Shown piece after piece: positions 55,513 through 63,084 of a DNA stretch of 64,000 nucleotides. Under the pieces are notes generated by a model. That model did no database searches, was not told the origin of the DNA, and was given only the letters and a program-made list of their open reading frames with translations. How positions within the stretch are numbered: position 1 is the first letter of the stretch; each line of letters opens with the position of its first letter. Source of the stretch: Renibacterium sp. (GTDB lineage: Bacteria > Actinomycetota > Actinomycetes > Actinomycetales > Micrococcaceae). The translations under genes and the position numbers were made by a program. Location: positions 62,001-126,000 of the forward strand of contig JAFOLH010000001.1 in NCBI GenBank assembly GCA_017419405.1, written 5' to 3'.

Positions 55513-56742
55513 TTACTCGAGCTGTTGTAGGCGGCGCCGCAAATATGCTGCTTCGGCACGATTTCCGGCCAGCTCGATGGCTTTGCGGTATGCCGGCCGG
55601 GACTCGGAGTTGCGGCCCAGCCGACGCAGCAGATCGGCGCGGACGCCGTGGAAGGCGTAATAGCCGTCCAGTTCCCGGGCGAGCCGGCCGACGTCGGCCA
55701 ACGCGGCCTCCGGCCCGTCGAGTTCCGCGACTGCGACCGCCCGGTTGAGTGCGACGACCGGTGAGGGGTCGAGTCGGACGAGCTGCCGGTAAAGCGCGAG
55801 GATCTGCGACCAATCGGTGTTCCGGAAGCTGCTGGCCGACGTGTGCACCGCGTTGATCGCGGCCAGCAGCTGGTAGCGGCCCGGAGCCTGGCCGGTGGCC
55901 AGCCGCTGGCGCAGCAATTGGTGGCCCTCGGCGATCTGGGCCGGATTCCACAAGCCGCGGTCTTGTTCGTCGAGCGGGACCAGATCGCCGGCCGCGGAGG
56001 TCCGGCTGGCGCTCCGGGCTTCGATGAGCAGCATCAGGGCGAGCAGGCCGGCAACCTCGCCGTCGTCGGGCAGGAGCGTGTGGAGCAGCCGGGAGAGCCG
56101 GATCGCTTCGGCGGTCAACTCGCCGCGGACCGGCGGGGGGCCGGTCCCGGTGGCCAAATAGCCGTCGTTGAAAATCAGGTACAGCACCGCGAGCACGCCG
56201 GAAGTCCGGGCGGGCAGGTCCGCGGCAGACGGCACCCGGTAAGGTATGCCGGCGACGGCGATTTTGGTCTTCGCCCGGGTGATCCGCCGGCCCATGGTGT
56301 TCTCCGGAACCAGGAAAGCCCGGGCGATTTCCGGCATGGTCAAGCCGCCCACCAGGCGCAAGGTGAGCGCAACCCGGGCTTCGATGGACAGGGCCGGGTG
56401 CGCGCAGGTGAAGATCAGGCGCAGCCGGTCGTCGTCGATGGCGCTGCTCCGCGCGGGGCTTTCATCGAGCAGCACGAGCGCCTCCTGCTGTTTGCCGTCG
56501 CGTTTGTTTTCGCGGCGGAGCCGGTCGATCGCCTTGCGGTTGGCGGTGGTGGTGAGCCAGGCGCCGGGGTTGGCCGGAACGCCGTCGGCAGGCCAGTGTT
56601 CGACGGCGGTCGCGAAAGCCTCCGCAGCTGCCTCCTCGGCGATGTCCAGATCGCGGAATCGCCGGGTCAGTGCGGCGACCACCCGGGCCCACTCTTCGTG
56701 GTGGACCCGGGTGAGCGTCGCATTGAGGTCGGAGCGGTCCAC
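55513..56742 (-). CDS. ECF sigma factor with C-terminal DUF6596/TPR-like region
   Basis: A 409-residue ECF sigma of the long type. Residues about 10-70 hold region 2 (HEEWARVVAALTRRFRDLDIAEEAAAEAFATAVEHWPADGVPANPGAWLTTTANRKAIDRLRRE), about 110-160 region 4, then a long C-terminal extension (about 230 residues) with DGYLATGTG and tetratricopeptide-like repeats. This group is encoded next to DGPF (YCII) proteins, as here. GTG start at 56742, 10 bases after the DGPF gene stop, so co-transcribed. Stimulus not known. Confidence 0.85.
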   Translation of the reverse strand: MDRSDLNATLTRVHHEEWARVVAALTRRFRDLDIAEEAAAEAFATAVEHWPADGVPANPGAWLTTTANRKAIDRLRRENKRDGKQQEALVLLDESPARSSAIDDDRLRLIFTCAHPALSIEARVALTLRLVGGLTMPEIARAFLVPENTMGRRITRAKTKIAVAGIPYRVPSAADLPARTSGVLAVLYLIFNDGYLATGTGPPPVRGELTAEAIRLSRLLHTLLPDDGEVAGLLALMLLIEARSASRTSAAGDLVPLDEQDRGLWNPAQIAEGHQLLRQRLATGQAPGRYQLLAAINAVHTSASSFRNTDWSQILALYRQLVRLDPSPVVALNRAVAVAELDGPEAALADVGRLARELDGYYAFHGVRADLLRRLGRNSESRPAYRKAIELAGNRAEAAYLRRRLQQLE

Positions 56743-56752
56743 GTGCCGGCGC

Positions 56753-57076
56753 TCAGAGGAACGGGCGGACTTCGATTTTCCGCTGGCAAGCCAGCGAGGC
56801 CTGCTCCGCGAGGCTGAGCGCGGTGTCCAGATCAGGGACGTCCCAGATCCACAGGCCGTTGATGAATTCTTTGGTTTCCGCAAAGGGGCCGTCGGTGACT
56901 ATGGGGGAGTCGTTCCGGTTGTCGACCGTAGTGGCCAGGTCTGGATTGCTCAGGCCGCCAGCGAAGACCCAGTAGCCGTCGGCTTGGAGCTTCTCGTTGA
57001 AGACGGTGATTTCGGCCATCCGGTCGTCGACGACGGGGTTGGCCGTGTTGTTGATGACTGAAACGAGGTACTGCAT
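56753..57076 (-). CDS. YCII/DGPF-domain protein, partner of the ECF sigma
   Basis: A 107-residue YCII-fold protein with the hallmark VTDGPFAETKEFINGLWIWDVPDLDTAL. In actinobacteria such proteins are encoded with long ECF sigma factors and are thought to be their targets or modulators. ATG at 57076 is preceded by AAGGAGATG at correct distance; an ATG 9 bases upstream is too close to that site. Confidence 0.85.
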   Translation of the reverse strand: MQYLVSVINNTANPVVDDRMAEITVFNEKLQADGYWVFAGGLSNPDLATTVDNRNDSPIVTDGPFAETKEFINGLWIWDVPDLDTALSLAEQASLACQRKIEVRPFL

Positions 57077-57211
57077 GCGGATCATCTCCTTGGTTTTGGC
57101 TGCCGCGTGCGGGCAGCTTCACCTGTACTACGAACGTACCTGGGTCAATCCGACACCTTGGCCGGAGATCTTTCAAGGAATTTTTTTGCGCCGTACCCGC
57201 CGGGGCCGGGA

Positions 57212-57532
57212 TCAGGCGGCGTCTGCCGCCCGGATAGCGCTGAGCACCGTCCAGAGCAGGCCCGCGATGAAGACCGTGATCGAGCCGATGGAAGCTGCCG
57301 GGCTGATGGTTCCGAGGATGCTGCAGAGCAGGCTGAGCACGAAGGCGACGAGTGCCGGGAGCACCGCGGCGGCATGTCCGGCCCGCCAAGCCGCGGCGCT
57401 GCGCCGCAACGGCGGGATCCGGATGCCGAAGAAATGGTTCGGCGGAATCATCCCGCGGCCGGCCGCGAACGACGCCAGGCAGAGCAGGAGCAGCAGGCCG
57501 GTGAACACCCAGCCGAGAATGACGATTTCCAT
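57212..57532 (-). CDS. SdpI/YhfL-like membrane protein
   Basis: A 106-residue protein with three predicted helices, including PNHFFGIRIPPLRRSAAAWRAGHAAA, the SdpI-family segment. SdpI gives immunity to the SdpC toxin in Bacillus; in other bacteria the role is unknown. ATG at 57532. Not clearly in an operon. Confidence 0.75.
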   Translation of the reverse strand: MEIVILGWVFTGLLLLLCLASFAAGRGMIPPNHFFGIRIPPLRRSAAAWRAGHAAAVLPALVAFVLSLLCSILGTISPAASIGSITVFIAGLLWTVLSAIRAADAA

Positions 57533-57595
57533 GGCAGCTCCTTGCGCCGTCAGCCGTTCGTTGCGATCGACGAGCTAAGCGTACTGCGGGATGGG

Positions 57596-57958
57596 CTATT
57601 CGTCGTCGAATTCGCGCCGGGCTTTTTCGATCGCCGGCAGCTTCTCGTCGACCCAGCTCAAGAGCACGTCGATCGGGTCGCGGAGCGTCTTGCCCAGGGC
57701 GGTGATCCGGTACTCGACGGCGACCGGCCGGGAGCTGACCACGGTGCGGCAGACCACGCCGTTGCGTTCCAACCTGCGCAAGGTCGCGGTGAGCGATTTC
57801 TGCGTGACTTCCGGGATGGCGCGGCGCAGCTCGTTGAATCTGCTGGGGCGTTCGCAGAGTTCGTTGAGGACGCTGAGCGACCATTTGTCGAGGACTTGAT
57901 CGAGCAATTCGCGATGCGGGGCGCTGATCACGAACGGGTCGTCGGTGCCGGTATCCAT
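57596..57958 (-). CDS. HxlR-family regulator
   Basis: A 120-residue winged-helix regulator of the HxlR type: LDKWSLSVLNELCERPSRFNELRRAIPEVTQKSLTATLRRLERNGVVCRTV, all typical. Starts at ATG 57958. Divergent from the RidA-like gene at 58042, whose promoter has a palindromic operator, so it is the likely regulator. Confidence 0.85.
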   Translation of the reverse strand: MDTGTDDPFVISAPHRELLDQVLDKWSLSVLNELCERPSRFNELRRAIPEVTQKSLTATLRRLERNGVVCRTVVSSRPVAVEYRITALGKTLRDPIDVLLSWVDEKLPAIEKARREFDDE

Positions 57959-57993
57959 GCTGAAACCTGGTCTCGTTGTAGTGTCCTGGGGCG

Positions 57994-58021
57994 ATCAAGT
58001 ATCAATGGTATACCACTTGAT
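57994..58021 (+). promoter_or_regulatory. HxlR operator candidate
   Basis: ATCAAGT (57994-58000) and ACTTGAT (58015-58021) are inverted, 14 bases apart, with an inner palindrome GGTATACC (58007-58014). It lies between HxlR and RidA starts. Confidence 0.55.
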
Positions 58022-58041
58022 TCTGAACAGAGGAGACTTCG

Positions 58042-58452
58042 ATGCCAGTACGTTATTTCACCCCGGAAGGCCTGATGCAGCCGGTCCCGTACCACCACGT
58101 TGCGGTGGGGACCGGAACGCAGCAGATCCATGTCAGCGGGCAGATCGCCAGGACCGCGGACGGTACGCCGGTGGCACCGGGGGATTTGGCCGGCCAGATG
58201 GTGCAGGCGCTACGGAACACTGCGGTCGGCCTCGCTGCGGCAGGGGCGACATTCAGCGATGTGCTGCGGCTGAAGTTCTACCTCAAAGACTGGGCGCCGG
58301 AGATGTACCCGGAGTTCATGGCCGGCTTGCAGCGGGCCGCTGTTGAGGTGGGGTTGCCATTGCCGACGCCGCCGTTGTCCGCGATCGGGGTTTCGTACCT
58401 GTTCGAGCCGGATGTACTGGTGGAAGTGGAGGCGTATGCGGTGGTGGGGTGA
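58042..58452 (+). CDS. RidA/YjgF-family protein
   Basis: A 136-residue RidA-family protein: IHVSGQIARTADGTPVAPGDLAGQMVQALRNTAVGLAAAGATFSDVLRLKFYLKDWAPEM, ending with a cluster of LFEPDVLVEVEAYAVV. RidA enzymes hydrolyse reactive enamine/imine intermediates. The family has several subgroups and I cannot assign the one here. ATG at 58042 is preceded by AGAGGAGAC. Controlled by the divergent HxlR protein. Confidence 0.82.
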   Translation: MPVRYFTPEGLMQPVPYHHVAVGTGTQQIHVSGQIARTADGTPVAPGDLAGQMVQALRNTAVGLAAAGATFSDVLRLKFYLKDWAPEMYPEFMAGLQRAAVEVGLPLPTPPLSAIGVSYLFEPDVLVEVEAYAVVG

Positions 58453-58496
58453 TGCCGATTGAGAGACCTGCGCCCGAACGGTCATCACGACAACGC

Positions 58497-58718
58497 TCAC
58501 TGCGGCGGTTGCCGCTTCCGAGCCCCGGCGAACCCCGAATACACCCCGTATCCGATCACCGGCAGCGACCCCAGCACCGGCAACGCCAGCGCGGCAAGCA
58601 GAATCGTCAAACGGCTCCGCAAGCCGAACTCCCGGGTCGACAGCAACAGCACAGCTACCACTACGCCGGCCGCCCACACGCCGAGCACTGCGAGCTCCAC
58701 GCCTGAAAGATCAAACAT
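58497..58718 (-). CDS. small membrane protein, PLDc_N-like
   Basis: A 73-residue protein with two predicted helices; the second segment ILLAALALPVLGSLPVIGYGVYS resembles the PLDc_N domain found in small membrane proteins and phospholipase D relatives. ATG at 58718. Its stop is 45 bases from the convergent RidA stop. Role unknown. Confidence 0.6.
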   Translation of the reverse strand: MFDLSGVELAVLGVWAAGVVVAVLLLSTREFGLRSRLTILLAALALPVLGSLPVIGYGVYSGFAGARKRQPPQ

Positions 58719-58779
58719 CCGGTTCCCGATATCGTCGAATCATCTGGTGAGTCCTTAGAACGTTACCGGACCGGTGCCA

Positions 58780-58818
58780 CAAAAGGCGGTACCGGCGAGT
58801 TGCCGGTACCGCCTTTTG
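58780..58818 (-). terminator. bidirectional terminator between small membrane and trypsin genes
   Basis: CAAAAGGCGGTACCGGC (58780-58796) pairs perfectly (17 bp) with 58802-58818 around a 5-base loop, ending in TTTTG on either strand. Located 16 bases after the trypsin stop. Confidence 0.8.
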
Positions 58819-58833
58819 CGTAAGGATCTGAGC

Positions 58834-59586
58834 CTACGAAGCAGAAACTCCGCTCGTGCTCTTGATCCACGATGCCGCGGCAACCGTGGACGCGTACATC
58901 ACGGTTCCGCTGATGGTTCCGGGGGAGCCCTGCAGCGGACCGGAGCACACGCCGACCTGTTTGCCGTTGACGATCAGCGGTCCGCCGGAATCGCCCCAGA
59001 GCGCCTGGCCGTTATCGCCCTTTTCCACGATCGACGGCCCGGGCCAGTTGCTGTTGTTGGTCCCGACGACCGTCACTTTCGCGGTCTTGAGGTAATCCGG
59101 GTAGGTCGGTGCAGTGTTGATCGCGCCCCAGCCGAAAATGTCACCCGGGGTATTGGCTGCCGGAGTGCTGGCGCCAAGCTTCGAGTAGGTGTTCTGGTAC
59201 GGGCTGACCAGTTCGATCAGGGCCACATCGCCGCCGCTCCAACCGAGCGCACGCTTAGCCTTGATGGTGGTGCCTTGGCCGATCTTCGCGGCACCCAGCT
59301 GGACGCTCATCGAGCTGACGGATTGTTTCTCGATGCAGTGCTTGGCGGTCAAAACCCAGGTTGCGGAAATCTGCGAACCTGAGCAGTTGGCCTGGCCATT
59401 CACCAATTGCAGTGCGGCGAACGGGGCCTGCGAGATGTCCGCGGCATTGCCGCCGACGATCCTCGGGCTCGGCGTGCTCGACGCGGGGGTGGCTTCTGGA
59501 GCCGGTGCTGCAGTGGATACCGCTGCACCGGACAAGGTCAAGGCTGCGGCTGCGCCCAGCGCTGCCGCTAGTCTTACCAATTTCAT
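58834..59586 (-). CDS. secreted trypsin-like serine protease
   Basis: A 250-residue S1 protease. Signal peptide about residues 1-27, short propeptide, then activation site R|IVGG (about 42-46). The triad is intact: His in TAKHC (about 83), Asp in GDVALIEL (about 120), Ser in GDSGGP (about 199). Cysteines are placed as in small bacterial trypsins. ATG at 59586 is preceded by GAAGGTTC. Expected to be exported and cleaved at the IVGG site. Cleavage preference cannot be read reliably from sequence, but the residue six before the catalytic serine is worth checking for Asp (trypsin-like). Confidence 0.85.
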   Translation of the reverse strand: MKLVRLAAALGAAAALTLSGAAVSTAAPAPEATPASSTPSPRIVGGNAADISQAPFAALQLVNGQANCSGSQISATWVLTAKHCIEKQSVSSMSVQLGAAKIGQGTTIKAKRALGWSGGDVALIELVSPYQNTYSKLGASTPAANTPGDIFGWGAINTAPTYPDYLKTAKVTVVGTNNSNWPGPSIVEKGDNGQALWGDSGGPLIVNGKQVGVCSGPLQGSPGTISGTVMYASTVAAASWIKSTSGVSAS

Positions 59587-59736
59587 GATGAACCTTCCGT
59601 TGTTCTTGTAGGAATCGGGTGTTCAAACAATCCGGACCTCGTTGTCCGAATTAGTCGTCAAGGCTAGGTACAAACCCTGGCAACAACCCGGCAATAGCCT
59701 GGAAGACACCTCGATGCCGGTGCGGGGCCCTGGCCG

Positions 59737-59808
59737 CAGCCCAACTTTCACGCCCGGAAGTTGGGCAGGAACGCAGCTGCTCCACTTCCGGGCGTGAAAG
59801 TTGGGCTG
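59737..59808 (+). repeat. 25-bp perfect inverted repeat
   Basis: CAGCCCAACTTTCACGCCCGGAAGT (split: 59737-59761) pairs perfectly with 59784-59808 around a 22-base loop. The right arm is continued by a tandem repeat. Confidence 0.85.
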
Positions 59809-59910
59809 GCGTGAAAGTTGGGCTGGCGTGAAAGTTGGGCTGGCGTGAAAGTTGGGCTGGCGTGAAAGTTGGGCTGGCGTGAAAGTTGGGCTGGCGTGAA
59901 AGTTGGGCTG
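59792..59910 (+). repeat. 17-bp tandem repeat, 7 copies
   Basis: Units GCGTGAAAGTTGGGCTG start at 59792, 59809, 59826, 59843, 59860, 59877 and 59894 and are identical. The first unit is the right arm of the upstream palindrome. A degenerate eighth copy follows (GCGGCGAAAACGGGG). No spacers, so not CRISPR. It lies between the trypsin and LacI genes. Confidence 0.95.
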
Positions 59911-59938
59911 CGGCGAAAACGGGGCTGGCTCGGAAGGG

Positions 59939-60919
59939 CTAGGCCAGGGCCGCGGTCGTCCGGCCGGTCCGCAGGGCTCCGACCAGCATCACCGTGCTCA
60001 CGGTCGGCGCCCGGCCGTCGAGCAGGGCCAGGAGCAAATCGGCGGCGGCTTCGCCGGAGTCCCGGAACGGCTCGGCGACCGTGGTGAGTGAAAGCGCCTC
60101 GGCAACGCGGCCGCCGTCGAACCCGGAGAGCGAGATGTCTCGGGGCACCGACAACCCCTGAGCCCGCAGCACGTCCAGAACCCGCACGGCGACGTCGTCG
60201 TTGTTGGCCGCGATCGCGGTGGCCCGGCCGCGTTCCAGGGCCTGCGGCAACTCGCCCGCGGTCACGTCGACCAGAGTCAGTGAACCACCATGCCGCTGCA
60301 AGGCTTCACCGACCCCTTGCGAGCGCAGGATTCCCGCGGAAGCGTAGTCGAACGAGACTGTGCCCTCGTGCGCGAACAGCACTTCGCGGTGGCCCAGCCG
60401 GGCCAGGTGCTCGCCGACCAACCGGCCGCCGTGCACATCGTCGAAACGCACGCACGGCAACCGGGGGCTTTCCGCGTCCAGGATCACGGTGGGGAACCCG
60501 TTCCGGAGCACGGCGTCTTCCGCTTTTTCGGAGAGCGGAGTGCCCATCACCACGACGCCGTCGAGGTCGCCGCGGATCGGCAAGGCGTCGAGGATCGGGG
60601 CTTCAAGCGTGTTCGTCGACGGCAGGTCGTGGATCACTACTTCGACGCCGGCCGCGGTGCAGCGCGCCAGCAGCCCGTTGAGCCGTTCGTAGTAGCTGGG
60701 CCACGCGGAGAACGGTGCCGCCGCCACGATCCGGCGGCTGCCGGTGCGTGCCGGGTGCGCCCCGGACCGGTAGCCTTCCGCCTCCGCTGCCTCGGCTACT
60801 TTCCGCCGGGTCTCCGGACTCACCCGGTGCGGGTGGTTGATGGCGAGCGAAACCGTGGAAATGCTCACGTTCGCCCGCGAGGCAACGCTGTAGATCGTCG
60901 CTCTCGGAGTGCTCTGCAT
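59939..60919 (-). CDS. LacI-family regulator
   Basis: A 326-residue LacI/GalR repressor. Helix-turn-helix at about residues 8-50 (ATIYSVASRANVSISTVSLAINHPHRVSPETRRKVAEAAEAEGY) and periplasmic-binding-protein-like ligand domain after it (about 60-320; GDLDGVVVMGTPLS, LARLGHREVLFAHEG, AIAANNDDVAVRVLDVLRAQGLSVPRDISLSGFDGGRVAEAL). ATG at 60919 is the first of the frame. Divergent from the hydrolase operon, its likely target. The inducer is unknown. Confidence 0.88.
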   Translation of the reverse strand: MQSTPRATIYSVASRANVSISTVSLAINHPHRVSPETRRKVAEAAEAEGYRSGAHPARTGSRRIVAAAPFSAWPSYYERLNGLLARCTAAGVEVVIHDLPSTNTLEAPILDALPIRGDLDGVVVMGTPLSEKAEDAVLRNGFPTVILDAESPRLPCVRFDDVHGGRLVGEHLARLGHREVLFAHEGTVSFDYASAGILRSQGVGEALQRHGGSLTLVDVTAGELPQALERGRATAIAANNDDVAVRVLDVLRAQGLSVPRDISLSGFDGGRVAEALSLTTVAEPFRDSGEAAADLLLALLDGRAPTVSTVMLVGALRTGRTTAALA

Positions 60920-60988
60920 AAGCCCAGTCTAGAGGAGCGCGGTCTTCCCGGGACCGTTGCCAAGCCGGAATCGGAGTCGTATAGTTGA

Positions 60989-61000
60989 CTTCGATCGAAG
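60989..61000 (+). promoter_or_regulatory. LacI-type operator in the divergent promoter
   Basis: CTTCGATCGAAG is a perfect 12-base palindrome (central CG-type, as preferred by LacI proteins) lying 22 bases before the GTG of the hydrolase gene; ACTTCGATG follows as a half repeat. Confidence 0.5.
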
Positions 61001-61021
61001 AACTTCGATGAGGGGATCGCT

Positions 61022-62029
61022 GTGGATACCGAAACCATTTCCGGGCTGGAAGCCGGCGTCGTCGACTGGCTGCGCCAAGAACGCGAGGTCCGCAGCTCGC
61101 TGGGCATGCTGGACGAGCCGGACGAAACTGCAGCCCCGATGCCCTTCGACCAGCAACGCCGGGCCGCGGTGCTGCTCGGCGACCGACTGGCCCGGCGGAC
61201 CGCGTTGCCGGTCGACCCCGCGGTGCAGATCACCGAGATCCCTTTGCCGACGGCTGGCGGCGAATCCTTCGGCCGGGTTTACGAACCGCCGAATGCAGGT
61301 GCCGTGGTGCCGACCCAGTTGTTCCTGCACGGCGGCGGGTTCGCCTTCGGCAGCGCGCGGGAGCTGGTCAACGACGCTTTGCTGTCCGCCCGGGCCGCGG
61401 CGACCGGCATCCGCATCGTCTCCTACGAATACGAATTGGCGCCCGAGCACCCTTACCCGGCGGCGCGCGACGGCAGCGTGCTCGCGTTCCAGTACCTCCA
61501 CGGGCACGCCGCTGACCTCGGCATCGACGCCGGCCGGCTCGGCATCGGCGGAGTCTCGGCGGGCGGCTCGCTGGCTGCGAGCGCCGCCTTGGTGCTGGCC
61601 CGGGCGCAGGCGGCCGGCCGGGGTGGACCGGCCCCCTGGCATGTGGCTTTGGAGGTTCCGGCGCTTTCCGCCGATCTGCTCGGAGCCCTGCCGGCGGACG
61701 CGCACCCGATCCTGGCTGTCCAACAAGCCGAATACGCGGGCCTGGTCACGGTCTACCTGCCACAGCCGGACGAGCTCGCGTTCGTTGCCGAGGCCGCGTC
61801 GCTCGTCGGCTTCCCGCCCACACTCATGGTGCTGGCGGAATTCGATCTGGTCACGGCCAGCGCAACCGGCTTCGCGGAACGGCTGCGGGCGCAGGGGACC
61901 GCGGTCCACACCGAGGTGCGGCGCGGGCAGATCCATGGTTCGCCGGGCGCGACGGCGGTTTCCGCGGGCGCGCGTGCCTGGCAGCAATCCGTTGCGGAGC
62001 AGCTGCGCGCCGCCTACCGGACGAGCTGA
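61022..62029 (+). CDS. alpha/beta hydrolase, HSL family
   Basis: A 335-residue hormone-sensitive-lipase-type esterase (Abhydrolase_3). Oxyanion-hole LHGGGFAFGS (about 102-111), nucleophile GVSAGGSLA (about 179-187), acid in VLAEFDLVTA (about 275) and histidine in GQIHGSPG (about 304). GTG at 61022. Separated from the next hydrolase by 37 bases, so they form an operon controlled by LacI. Substrate unknown. Confidence 0.85.
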   Translation: MDTETISGLEAGVVDWLRQEREVRSSLGMLDEPDETAAPMPFDQQRRAAVLLGDRLARRTALPVDPAVQITEIPLPTAGGESFGRVYEPPNAGAVVPTQLFLHGGGFAFGSARELVNDALLSARAAATGIRIVSYEYELAPEHPYPAARDGSVLAFQYLHGHAADLGIDAGRLGIGGVSAGGSLAASAALVLARAQAAGRGGPAPWHVALEVPALSADLLGALPADAHPILAVQQAEYAGLVTVYLPQPDELAFVAEAASLVGFPPTLMVLAEFDLVTASATGFAERLRAQGTAVHTEVRRGQIHGSPGATAVSAGARAWQQSVAEQLRAAYRTS

Positions 62030-62066
62030 GCACCGACGATGAATGGTTACCGGAGGAGGCTCGCGG

Positions 62067-63041
62067 ATGGCTCTTGATCCGATCGTGAAACAGCAGCTCG
62101 CTGCGGCGGGGAAACCGAAGTTGTCCTTGCGGCAACCCGGAATGGCGGAAATCCGGGCGGCCGCGGCGCGCGCGGATTCGGAATTCTGGGACCGGGCGGG
62201 CGTGCCGGCGCCGCGCGCGTCGATCGAACGGCTCAGCATTCCGGTGGCCCATCCGGCGGCACCGGATGCCCCCGACGTCGTGGTGCGGATCTACCGGCCG
62301 CCGTCGGCTTCCGGTCCGTTGCCCGGATTGGTGACCTTTTTCGGCGGGGCCTTCCGCCAGGGATCGAACGACTACGCGAGCAACGTCTGGATGCATGCCA
62401 GCCGCGCCGTCGGCGCCGGAATCGCGGTCGTCGCGGTCGACTATGCGCTCGCTCCGGAACACAGTTACCCGACCCAGATCGTGCAAGGCCTGGCGGTGCT
62501 CGACTGGTTGCAGGCGCGCGGCGTGGAGCACGGCGTCGATCCGGCGTCGTTGGCTCTGGGCGGGCAGTCTTCCGGCGGCAACATCGCCGCTGCGGTTGCG
62601 CAGCGGAACCTCGATGAATCGGGTTACCCGATGAAGCTGCAACTGCTCGAAGTCCCGGTCCTGGACCTCACCGGCAAGCACACGGCGCTCGGTGCGCTGC
62701 GCGAGCTGGGCATCCCCTCGATCGCGATGCGGATCGAGCTCGGCAAGCTCGTCCGCAATTATCTGGGGGACCGGCGGCTGGCCCGGGATCCGCGGGCCTC
62801 CCCGTTGCTGCGCGACGACCTTTCCGGCTTGCCGCCGACGGTGATCCTCGCCGCGGAATACGACGTACTCCGTGGCGACGCTGCGGCTTACCATGCCCGG
62901 CTCCGGGCGGCCGGCATCGAATCGGCTGCCCTGCTCGCTTTGGGCCAGACCCATGATTCCAACGGGATGATCGGCATCATGCCGGCCGCGAAGCTGTGGC
63001 AGGAAACCGTGCTGACCGCCCTGCGGCGGCTGCACAGCTGA
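62067..63041 (+). CDS. alpha/beta hydrolase, HSL family, atypical oxyanion motif
   Basis: A 324-residue HSL-type hydrolase: nucleophile GGQSSGGN (about 170-177), acid in LAAEYDVLRGD (about 268) and histidine in LGQTHDSNGM (about 295). The usual HGGG oxyanion motif is replaced by FFGGAF (VTFFGGAFRQGS). Start ATG at 62067 has GGAGGAGGC 5-13 bases before it; an in-frame ATG at 62043 is too early. It forms an operon with the hydrolase before it and the MFS gene after it. Confidence 0.82.
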   Translation: MALDPIVKQQLAAAGKPKLSLRQPGMAEIRAAAARADSEFWDRAGVPAPRASIERLSIPVAHPAAPDAPDVVVRIYRPPSASGPLPGLVTFFGGAFRQGSNDYASNVWMHASRAVGAGIAVVAVDYALAPEHSYPTQIVQGLAVLDWLQARGVEHGVDPASLALGGQSSGGNIAAAVAQRNLDESGYPMKLQLLEVPVLDLTGKHTALGALRELGIPSIAMRIELGKLVRNYLGDRRLARDPRASPLLRDDLSGLPPTVILAAEYDVLRGDAAAYHARLRAAGIESAALLALGQTHDSNGMIGIMPAAKLWQETVLTALRRLHS

Positions 63042-63084
63042 GCGCAGCCCGCCGAAATTTTCCTGAATCGTCAAGGAGGACGAC

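Noticed and set aside
55843..56817. 324-residue plus-strand ORF over the sigma factor gene
   Set aside because: Shadow of the ECF sigma gene, which has intact region 2 and region 4 motifs.
59792..59910. CRISPR array
   Set aside because: The 17-bp units are contiguous with no spacers and no cas genes are present.
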